DNA of 64,000 nucleotides from NCBI GenBank assembly GCA_037783545.1, contig JBBELK010000624.1, forward strand, positions 310,001-374,000, given 5' to 3'. Position numbers and translations under genes: made by a program. The stretch comes from Henricia sp. BOLD:AAB3569. Its lineage: Eukaryota; Echinodermata; Asteroidea; Spinulosida; Echinasteridae. Shown here piece by piece: positions 39,101 to 51,100 of the stretch (position 1 is its first letter; each line of letters starts with the position of its first letter). Under the pieces are notes generated by a model. That model was not told the origin of the DNA. It ran no database searches and saw nothing but the letters and a program-made list of their open reading frames with translations.

Positions 39101-42100
39101 AAAATTTGTATCATGAATATGCGTTGTCCTAATTCTGACTAAAAATCACTTTTAAAACGAAGATTTTTCTTGTTTTCGGTGGTTTGGCTTGGTTATTTGT
39201 AAACGAAAATGATTGATAACACATTGCTTTTGACAATAAAACCCACATTTGATGAACAATTTGATATTTTCGTAATACAAAAGGTTTGGCAAAAAATGTT
39301 TCACGCGTAAGAAGTTTTTGCCACGAATTTCCTACGAATTGGTACGGTTACCAGATACTGTCTATAGACTCTACACACAATCATACCAAATCGTAGCTTA
39401 TCGTACCTAATTCGTAGCAAAAATCACACAGTGGGAGGCCCGCTTTACGCGTGAAACTTGTGTACGTAACTTTTGGGTGTTCTGGCCACACCAACTGCCA
39501 CAACTTTTCAATTTCCATGCACAATGTAAGCCTGTACGTTTCAAATCACTAAATGTTTGGACATGGACATTGACATTTAGGCAAACAATAAAAATATGGT
39601 CATTCTGATTTTTGTCTGACCACTTTGGTGTCCCTCTAATATTTACGTCGTGAAACTTTACAGTTACTATAACAATATTTGCCGACCTTAACATACAAAT
39701 ATTTCTAGCAAAATTTTTTTTTCGTGGAGCCTTTTAAACAAACAGCACAAAACATTTTGTAAACTTGTTTCAGAATTTGAAAATTTAAGCAAAACAACTT
39801 TGGTGTCCCCAAAAAATCCTTACACGTGAAACATTTGTTTTTGTGCCATAAAAGTGTAATGAAAACACTGACGGGCTAAATCAATTGAGTTTTTAGCTTG
39901 GAATTGACTACATCTAAAAAATAAACACATAAATGGTATGAAGCAAATATTACACTGGTTTTAATGAGAAAGGGCATTTTGGTGTCCCCCCCCCCACCCC
40001 CTTACGCGAGGAAACCAATAATTTTTCGATGAATTGCATGTCACAAGTTGGTACCCTAATTTATGGAATCACTCATATATTTATAAGATAAACTCCTCAA
40101 AAAAAGTTTGGAAAGTCAAGTTTGACTGACAATTTCTCTCTTGAATTTATATCATTGGAAAGCCCTGTTATTCCTCTTTACGATGTGTCATTTGTTTTGA
40201 TTAAGCGATTGGGGGATGTGCAGCACAGCTGAATACGGGGGTGGGTGTAAAGTGAAATGTCACAAAATGCATCGCTATTGTCAAAAAGTGCATTGACACA
40301 TTCCCATCCTCCAAGCAAAAGGGGAATATGCACTGCATGTTTAGCAGTAATTTTTGTGACATTTCACTTTCCAGCCACCCCTGTATTCTGCTATACTGCA
40401 CATCCCCCAATTGATTAATCATAACAAATGACACATCACTGTAAAGAGGAATAACGGGGCTTTCCAATGATACTAAATCATTTCCCTTAAATTTTGTAAC
40501 AAGAGAGAAATCGTCAGTCAAACTTGACTTTCCGAACTTTTTTTGAGGAGTTTATATGACCTTTTGTGGCCAACAAAATGATTTTTTACCAGTCACATAA
40601 CACAAAAACCATACACTGATTTCAACGACTTCTGAAGCATTGATGCATTTATGTAGCTGAAATGTCTGCACACTAGTTTACCAACATTCCTATTTAGATA
40701 TGTTCTGGGAATCCCTACAAATTTATAATTTGGAAATGATATATTGGGCCTTTAAGCCACGTTATTTTACTTGGTTTTAAAGGTAGTATACTTGTTTTGT
40801 AAACTGTAAAAAACAGCATGCTTTCCACTAGTATTTAAGAGCTCAGGGCAAGAATACTAACTTGTAGAAATTTCAGCCACATAGAGGCAGTAATACTTCA
40901 GAAAACATGGAAAATCCAAGCATGGTTTTTGTGCATGAATGAATAGCTCCAAAGATCGCCTACAGGCAATCTTTGGAGATTTAAATAGTTTTGAGATTTT
41001 TCTCATGAATGGGGCAATTCAGACCAAATAATTTCACATGATGATTACTACCATTACTATCTTAAAAACTATGGATGCTAGGATAGGGCGACAATTTGTG
41101 TGTAAAAAAGCTATATTAGGGCGACACGCTCAATAGGGCGACAGTTTGGTGTCGCCCTAATATATTTTTTTTAAACCATTTTTGTTAAATCGAGAACCAT
41201 TTTTATTAGGTCTAGAACCAATTATGTTAGGTCTGGAACCATTTTTGGAAGCTTTGGGTAAAAAAATAAGGTGTCATTTTGGGTGACTCTTGCCGAAATT
41301 TTGGTGGTCCCCGGGGAGAGGCTTCCCGAAATGTCGCCCTATTGCTGCATCCAGAGTTCTTACAATAACAAGTAAACTTTTAGATAATAATTCAGACATT
41401 TTTTGGAGGGTAATTACCAAATAAGTAGACTACCTTTAAAGGAGCGTGTTCAGAAAAATGGATTTCGTATTAACCTACCAATCATATAAAATAGCTTGCC
41501 GAAATACTATCCATGGGAAGAAAACAGGTAATTTGCAATCTCCAATTTGGATGTGGAAGCAAAAAAGTTGGTATAATTACTGTACTGCTTTATGGAACCA
41601 TACATTAGTTTACAAAATATCGGTGGTTTTTCGGCGATATCCTTAAAAATATATATGGATTGAGAACGTGAAATTTCAGAATGGTAATGAGAAAAAAATG
41701 ACAATTGATATGGTATCAAAATCTCAAGACACATGGGAAAAATGGGTGGGTCAAAAATGTGATCTGGTCACGCTCCTTTAATACATGTATATTTCCTTTG
41801 CAACAACCCCTACACATTTGAATCCAAACTCAATCATACAAGCCGAGGTTTTGGCCATCAGGTCCGAGATGGTGCCTCAGCTGATGCAGCCCTCATCGAT
41901 ACACTGTGTGGCTCTGCATTGCCTGCTGTCGTATCCTCCAATGCAAACTCCATGTACCTGAAATTTGTGACAGATGGTTCATACGCTAACTACGGCTTCC
42001 GTGCTACCTTCCGCTTTGAGGATGCTGGCCCAGGTATAGTGCTACGTAGTTTATTTCAGACCTCAAGGCAGTGTGCCAATATACCATGGTTTAAATTTGA

Positions 42101-45100
42101 AGCTTCGTAGTCGAAAACCCACAGTACGAATTGAGCTCAGGAAAATGCTTAGTAACATTATGCATAGAAATGTGGACAAATGTCCACGTTAATAGTTGTT
42201 AGCGTGTCCTGGGGAACGCACTTTGTGATGTTTAGAGCCATGATGTTTAGGGCCAATAGACCTATGACATAATGACGTCACGCAACGTTTACCGCGGTGC
42301 ATTATGGGTGAAAAGTGGGACGAAATCTCTGCATCTCTAGTTTGCGTGCATTGTATGCATAGCGCCAAGCGTATTATAGTCTATTTACGATTTGACCTAG
42401 AACTAATTGCAATAGAAATCATTCTAACATGAATCTAGGCCGCAACATTCAAATAAACAACATATTAAAAATCCAATTGTTTCTTTTGAGTGGAAAGGTG
42501 TTTTTGAAGCAGTTTTTGAAGACAAACATTAAGAATTAAAATTTAGTCTGGTAACGTTCCTCAGTCTGTATGTTTCCTAATAGTGGATGCGTAGTAATAC
42601 GACCACTTGCGAGCAGACGACGACGTCTCAGAAACTAGTCTGGTAACGTACTCCAACCTACATGTTTCGCGATGGTAGGTGCATGGTAATCACGACCACT
42701 TGCGAGCAGACGGCAGTGTCCAAATCAGGTGCTCGCTTAAGAGCGTTTTTCTTAAGCGGCCTAGATTCATGTTAGAATGATTTATATTGCAATTAGTTCT
42801 AGGTCAAATCGTAAATTGACTAGACTGTAATACGCTAGGTGCTATGCATACAACGCACGCAAACTAGAGATGCAGAGATTTCGTCCCACTTTTCACCCAT
42901 AATGCACCGCGGTAAACATTGCCTGACGTCATTACGTTTCAGGTCTATTACCATTGCAACCCACGTCACACTTCGGCTGTCTTTACAGGAGCTGGAGTGG
43001 GTCAGACTCCTGCTTTTCCTTTGTATGCTGGATCTGCCAATGATATTACATCTGTGTAACGGATGAATGCAAATTGGGATGCTGTAAATAAACTTTAGAA
43101 TTCTAGAAATACATGAATTATTCAAAACAGAACAATTTGTTCATCTGGTTGCTTTTGGGTTATTCCTAAATAAAACTAGAGGCCAAAATGTTTGATGTCT
43201 CAGTCACATGTGAGACCTTGTGCTTCAACCCCCAGGTGGCTGTGGTGGCCAGTTCACAGATGACGTTGGTATCCTCGCATCACCACCCCACCCCCAAGGC
43301 TACCCTCATGGCGCGCACTGCGTATATGTCGTCACCGTGACTGATGGTTACGTCATCCGACTGACGTTCAATTCGTTTAGTCTAGAGGGTGTCAGAAATT
43401 GCATCTTTGATTACGTTCAAATCTACGATAACTCCACGGATGCTGTGTCACCTGACATGGGAAGGTTGGTAGCAGAGATTTTTTAGAAACATTTGTGATA
43501 AAACTTACAATAAGTAGCAGAAAATGATGCAAAAGATTGTAATAATATACAAATAATGAACGGTTATGAGTGCATTAGTACAAATAATTTCATGAGGCAA
43601 AGCCATGTGAAATAGAACATAAAATCTGTCAATAAATGAAATTATTCTTTCTATTGAACAAATTTGGAACATTCCTCATTTGTTTTAAATCATGTTGGCA
43701 CCCGATTTCTGATTAATCAGAGCTCTCCCCATTTCATAAAAATCATTGACCTAGCAAACCAAACCGCATGCTAACCTACTAATTTGTTTTGCTAACGTGA
43801 CACCATCTTTTTTCATCGCCACACTCGGCAAAATTTGAGACACATATTCCAACAGATACACAACTTTCAGCTGTAGACAAGGTTTTTCTGTGGTAGTGAC
43901 AGTCATTTCAAAATGGATACATTACTTATGGTGCCCTCACACCATAGCGATCACCAGTTGCGTATGGTTGCGAATAAAAAATAGTGGTCATAAGTTCCGA
44001 ACGCAACTCACACGCAACTAATAGGTTTTATAAGTTTGAAGTACGCAACAACCACGCAGGTGATCGCAGACACACGCAGAGTAAGTTCAGAAATTTTGAA
44101 CATGTTCAGTAATTCTCTGCGAATGCCTGCGATCAATTTATACGCAACAGGTACGCTACGCACGCAACACGATCGCAACTCATAAGTTATGAATGCAGGT
44201 GATCGCAGGTCCAAATTTGAGGTATCTGGCCAGGTTTTGGTAGCGTACATGTTGCGAATGTGTTGCGATCATGTAGCGTACCCCAACCTATTGTGCGTAT
44301 TCCCAGCGTATCCCCAACCTATGCCCTGCATATGCAACCTATTAGTTGCGTGTGAGTTGCGTACTACATGCGTGTTGAGAAATGGTATAAATAGTGTGCC
44401 TTTTCTAGATCGGAGTCAGTTGTTGGTGGACCTCCGAGGTAGCTTTCCCCATGTTGACTCTTCGATGACCAAATCAGTACTGAAAAAAATACTGAATTGG
44501 CTCCGCTTTTATAGCTTTTTATCACGTGACCGATATTCGCAACTACCACGCAAGGCCAACGCAACTCGTAAGTTCTGCACGCAACTCGCACGCAGGTGAT
44601 TGCAGGTATTGGGGGATCATAAGTTCAGTTCGCAACCCACACGCAACCCATAGGTTGAATAGGTTAGAAATTGACAAAATTGTTGATTTGGGTTGCGTTT
44701 GGTGCGTATAAAAATTTGTTTACACGCAACTCATAGGTTTCAGCATACGCTATGGTGTGAGTGCACCATTATGAGGGTATTTGAAATTGTTAACGTTGAC
44801 ATAAGCAAAGCAAACGATGAACGTGTTCGCACGAAACAGATGACAGCATTGTGCGCGCACTCTTTTCGCGTGCTTAGAACAAGCTTTATGAAATACGCCC
44901 TTGCTTGAGCGAATTTTCGGGCTGTGCTTAATCCAAAATGTTTGATTAAGTGTCACATGTTCTATAAAATTGGCCCTGTTTAGGTCACTGGTAACATTCC
45001 AATACTACTGTAACATTGCAGTACCTCTGTTGGGTGTGGCGCCGTTACAATACTACAATTGTTTTCTTTGTGATGGCTAGCCTGCACCTGGACTTACTTA

Positions 45101-48100
45101 CTTTACTTTAGTGGAGACAGCGGCCATGGGCTCGATGGGATGCCTTTCTGATCGTCAGGCCGTGGGTCTGGAGGGTTACTTTCACTTCGTCTGTCCACAG
45201 CCTTCTGGGTCTTCCTCTTGCCCAGACTCCAGAGTGTCGCATGTTGTAGGCTTGGGATACCGGCTGGTTTGGGCCCATCTTGACAAAGTGGCCAAACCAC
45301 TCAATTTGTTGACGTTGGATGTGTTTCTGGACTGGGGTTGTTCCCACCATCTCCCCAATGACCTCGTTTTTTAACCATGTCTCTCCTGGTTTTAATTGCA
45401 GCCTTCTGGAGGCATCTCATTTCACATGTGGTTTTTCTCTCCAGGGCTTTAGTAAGAGTCTATGACCCCGTTCTCACTAGAGAAATCGCTTTGTTCGACG
45501 ATGATTTGACGAAGAGATTTCCTGATGTGAACGCACACCTCTTCATTCGATAATGATTAGAATCGCTTTATTCGATGAAGAAAATAGCTTCATTCGACGA
45601 AGATATCGCTTTATTCGATGAAGCAAATTTGTAATGTGAATGTCTCCCTTCGTTCGACAAAGTGATTTAGCGGGCCTGTTGTACAAGCGCGTTGTGCGTT
45701 GAGCGCCTAGCAAGAGTTGTTTTTGACGCACCTCTGGAAAACCACACAGCGCGTCGAGATGCTTGAAACTCGGCGCTTGATGCGCGACGCACATGTACGA
45801 CCTCCCACGGCTTTATTCGATCTTCGTTAGCAGTCGCTCTTCGTTCGATCTTTGTTATTAAAGTGATATATAAATGCACGCTTCATTAACTAATGATGAT
45901 TACAGTAAAATCTCGTCGAAACCGGATAACTCGAAACTCCGTTTACCTCGAAGTAATCCTCATTCCCGACATGAGAATAGGCTTTTGTGCACACGAATAC
46001 CTTCGTAACTCGAAATTCCTGTGCTAGTTGCTCCGTTTACCTCGAATTGTTTTTCGGCAAATCTAAAAAGAAACCGCAACCGAAGGGATCACAAAGTGTG
46101 AAAATCTTTTCAAGAGTCTTATCTGTCGATATCATCCGTCTTTTCATCAAAAGATGCAGCGTGATGCATAATGTCCCCTGATACAATAGGGCCTAATCAA
46201 TCCATAACCGTAACAAATCTGCCTTCCTGGAACGCCTGAATGATACCGCAAGGCCTCGTCCTGCATTGAAGATCGCGTTGTGCTCGCACATGCTCACTGC
46301 CATTGTTAAACAGCTAATATCCCCCCGTCCACATTTTTAAAGTTTTCCTGTTTATCATGGAGCTGTATGTGTCTACAACACCATCACAACTTGTTTTCTA
46401 AAAAACAAATGTAGATTTTTTGTTTAAAACGCAAAGCAGTTCCGACCCTCTTCACCCGAAATTCTGAAACGCTCGAGGGCACTTGGTTTGTTTATCAACA
46501 GGGTTTTGACGTCATCCTGAGAAACATACAAAACGGCCTGTGCAGTATTGAATGGAAAATACACGAAGTGAATGTTTATCATGCCTGTTTTGTCCTTGTA
46601 ATTCAATATACAAACGTGAAAAACACTTCATGTAATATGACAACAATCTACTATTACCTGTTTTGTGAAAAAACGATGAAATTGTGGTTCACAATGAAGC
46701 TCTTTTGAAGTAAATACTGGTGCATTGCGACGGGTGGTTTTGTCCATGTCTGTGTACAGCATGGAACGGTGCTTGCGGGCCGTAGTTCCCACGTGATTGA
46801 ACATCGGCCGCTACAAGTTAGAATGAGCGACTCATTTTTTTTCTCTCTCTTGGTAATAGAAAAGAAAATCTTTCTGCTCTTTTTTTTTCATAGTGTCTGG
46901 TAAAACATACAACCACGCAGCTACTGGGCATATCTCTGGCTTTTTGGACCAACAAAATTCTTCAAAAAATACCATCTAACAGAGATGGTTTTCCAAGTTT
47001 TTTGCGTGTAAATGTATAGAGCTAACAACCGGGTTGACTTCTCTTTCTCAGGATTGCGTCACGGGGTCACGCGCATATCATGAATCGCGAAAATCAAATT
47101 TTCGAAAAGCGCACTTTTACTTGCAGTTTATCCACTTAAAACCGACAATTAAAAAAGAAAAAAAATCCACGTCGGCAAAATAATGTGAAATATCTATCAA
47201 CCAGGAAGGTCAAAGTAACCAAAAATAACAATTAAAAAAAAAAAAAAATACACGTCGGCAAGAAATCCACGTTTGTACTATCGAAAAAAGCCTAACTGCT
47301 AGATTTTCCTTCAAGGGGATTCTAGCTCTTTAAGCATACCCACCCGGAACCATGTGGTCCGTAGCCATACCATGCACTGCACTGTGGACAATGGCAAGTG
47401 CACCCTCTATAGGTACAAGATAGCACACGCAATCACACAGCTGGCCATGCGTGCAGCACTGCAAACTGCCCACAAAATACGGACGATGGGATGAAAAAAA
47501 CACCATAAAATGAAGACACAAAACATGAAATAGACCTTCAAGTAACAACAACAAATTTTGCCAAAACGATGTTTTGGAGCCGGGAAAAGTGCTTACAAAA
47601 TGGGCTAAATACCGAGTCCACAACATACATATTCGTGCGTTGAGCGGAGCGAATCGGGACTTCCGTTTAACTCAAACTCCGGATACCTCAAAGTTTTTGT
47701 CCATTCCCTTGAGTTTCGACTTAACGAGATTTTACTGTAATTAATCTTCGTCGAACGAAGCGATTTCTCTAGTCTGGCATTGGTACATGTACATGTACGT
47801 CAGGGTCAGGGTACTGAAATGTGCATTTTAGATTATTGTATACTGGCAGGCTTGGAATTCCTGGGTTGTGACTGGAGAGCCAGCAAGGTCCTATATAAGG
47901 AACCTGTGGGCAAGCCTTGTTGGTTCTGTATTTGTCCTCACGCTTCGGTTCCTTCCCAAGAACCGGTTTTAAATATTCCAGACACCTTTCCAGTCAAGCC
48001 CTCTACTTCAGTTCGTGACCTTGGCGCATACTTTGATAGTCACCTCACTATGCGTCGTCATGTGAATGCAGTCTGCAGCAAAGCTTCTTTGGCACTCAGG

Positions 48101-51100
48101 AGGATTGGAAGCATCCGTCACTATCTAGACAACCACACAACAGAGGTGCTCGTCCATGCCTTCGTGACTTCTGTACTTGACAACTGCAATAGTCTTCTGC
48201 TAGGTTCCCCGGATAAGGACATTGCCAAGCTCCAACGGGTACAGAATTCAGCTACACGACTGGTGTCGAGGGCCAAGAAGAGGAATCACATAACACCCGT
48301 CCTAAAGAGCCTACACTGGTTACCAGTTCAATCTAGAATTCATTACAAAGTTATGCTCATCATCTTCAAATCCCTCCACGGTCTGTGCCCAGATTTCATC
48401 TCCCAACTTGTTGTCCCTTACACGCCATCAAGATCCCTCAGGTCATCTACATAGCAGCTCCTCACCGTCAATTCAGGCAGGACCAGAACCTATGGAGACA
48501 AGGCATTTTCAATTGGAGTCCCACAGCTCTGGAACTCTCTAACACAATCTTTCCGATCCGAAACCGAACTACAACTTTTTAAGAAACATCTAAAGACCCA
48601 CTTGTTTAAAATGGCTTTTCAGTGACTGTTATCAACCAACTGACACACAGCTAACAGGCTTGCGCCTATTATCTTTTTGTACATTGTTGGTGTTGGCACT
48701 GTCTGTTTCGTATAATTATCTTACCAACTCGGTTACACTAGATTCAAAACCATTTATAGAATTAGTCAGGTCTTGAGTGCTGTCACAGTAACTTGCCATG
48801 CACATCATTCATGACTGCAGGCACATTCGTCGGTGACACCACGAACTGACACAGTGGCGCTTGAGTGCATACCTACATGTAGGCTGAAAAATGACATCAG
48901 CATGTAATATGTGTTTTCACAAACCTAATGCACAAGTACTTCATCTGTAATCAGAATGTTTTCATTTCCACAAACTAACTAATTAAAATGTTTAGATTAA
49001 AGTTTCACTATATTTCACTAGTATAATAGTTATTCACGTCAAGCATTTTAAATTAAAAAACAAAAATTCACCGCATATCAGTTCGTGGAAATCTCTTCCA
49101 GTGTACGAAGTGCGTGTGCAAACATGGGTGTCAGTTCGTAAAAATTTTGCGGCCCCCACTGTTTTTTATGAAGTGTACTCAAACTGCACTTGTGTGTTAC
49201 TTTGCGATGTCACCAACGATTTGTTTACCGATACTCACAGAAATTTTGTACCCATTTCTATAATAGATACTGTGGAAGTGATCCTCCTCCGATACTGACA
49301 ACATCAGGCAACGTCATGACCGTCATCTTCCATACAGATGCCACCGTTGCTCGGGATGGCTTTGCTGCTTCTTATGTCGCACTTGATGCTACAACTGGTC
49401 AGTGCTTGGGCCTTTTACAAAAATAACTTAGTATTAGTCTAACATAATTTTGTTATTGTATAGAATTCATGTAATAAGTAGAGCCCAGATAACTAGAGCT
49501 TGTGAAATTTACTGCTTAAAGGTAGAACACATGATTGGTAAACCGTTAGAGTTTCATCTCCCTGTGTGATTGAAAATATGCATGATTAAAACCAACCTGA
49601 GTAAAAGTCAGCTCCGTACTTCGTCTAATTTCTGAGAAAACAGTAAAAAACTATGTCATTACCACTTCGCCCTAGAACCACTTCGCCCTGAACCACAGCC
49701 TGCACACGAAATGGTGTTTGGTCGGAGTGGTCCAGGGCGAATTGGTTTTCGGGCGAAGTGAAATTAATTGTGTAAATCTGTGAAAATTTCTGATTTTGGA
49801 GATACGAATCATGTGTTCTACCTTTATTCCTGTGCTGCACTGACATATAGTTTCGACTATTTTCTTGTTTAACTGTTCAAACTCTACAAGTGCTCCTTTT
49901 AGACAGAGCTAAACAAAAAACATGGCGAGTGCACCTTTAAGCCCTGATGAAAACTTGAACCAGATTTTCCAGGAGAAACCCAGACTGTCTGGCAGGCTCC
50001 CATGTGTTTGTGTACAAAACAAATGCCATTCATTCCAGGGGCTTTCACTGCAGAAAAATTATCGTAGCTGTCACTGTTCAAGGTGAAAGACCTCTGGTAA
50101 AAGACGCATTGGTAAAATATTGTGCACAATTCCCATGTACCGTAGTGTTGAAAATAGTACCTTGGTGCAATGATGTATGGATCTTTGCGCATGGCAGCGC
50201 AGTGTTTATATAAGAAATTACTTTAAAGTGCCAAAAGTCTTCTTTCTCAAGATTCTCTGTGATAAATTGATTGTTTATTAAAAAGACACAGATCTTACAA
50301 AGACTTTTGACATTCTGTAGATTATATGCAAATGCTACAGTACAAAGCCCCAATCACTGATGTTTTTTTCTTGTATTGTGTTTTTTCTTATTCACTGGAA
50401 TTCAACATTTTTAGTTTAATCAAAATTTGAAAATTTCCTTTGTAATGAAGTTAACATTGAAATATTCACATAACTTCATTATGCAAAATTCCCACTCTCA
50501 GATTGACGGCCTTGATTTTTCAATCAAAAAGTGGAAAAACATTTTTTTCTAGGAGGTTTTGATATTCTCAGCGCTTTGTTTCCCTCTTGTGTAGTGTGTG
50601 GTGGCGAATTATCAACAACAACTGGAGTTATCACATCACCAAACTACCCTGACAACTATCCTCATAATCGCCAGTGCGTCTGGGTTATTACGGTGCCAAC
50701 GGGCCAACAAATTAGTGTCAACTTCACTGATTTTGCAATGGAGCTGCATCCTAACTGTGGCTATGACTATGTAGAACTCAGGTTAGAAAAATGTGTCAAT
50801 TTTTCCATCCTAGCTGTTTTTCTCATGGAAAATTTTATCGTAAAAACGTGTAGTCAACCCGAGAGTGAGACATTTCAGAACACATCTTTATGCATTCGTG
50901 CGTAACGAAGCTGTTTCATTCGTGCGTATTGAAGCTGTTTCATTCCTGCGTAACGAAGCTGTTTCATTCCTGCGTAACGAAGCCGTTTTATTCGTGCGTA
51001 ACGAAGCTGTTTCATTCGTGCGTAACGAAGCTGTTTCATTCGTGCGTAACGAAGCTGTTTCATTCCTGCGTAACGAAGCCGTTTCATTCATGCGTAACGA

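Larger units (their letters stand above)
45463..47773. mobile_element. TTCGACGAAG-word element with two nested insertions
   Basis: GACCCCGTTCTCACTAGAGA and AAATCGCTTTGTTCGACGA at the left; TCGTCGAACGAAGCGATTTC with TCTAG at the right. The shorter copy at 1066-1452 is uninterrupted. A pogo-like element sits inside at 45903-47737, and inside that a TTAA element. Confidence 0.8.
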
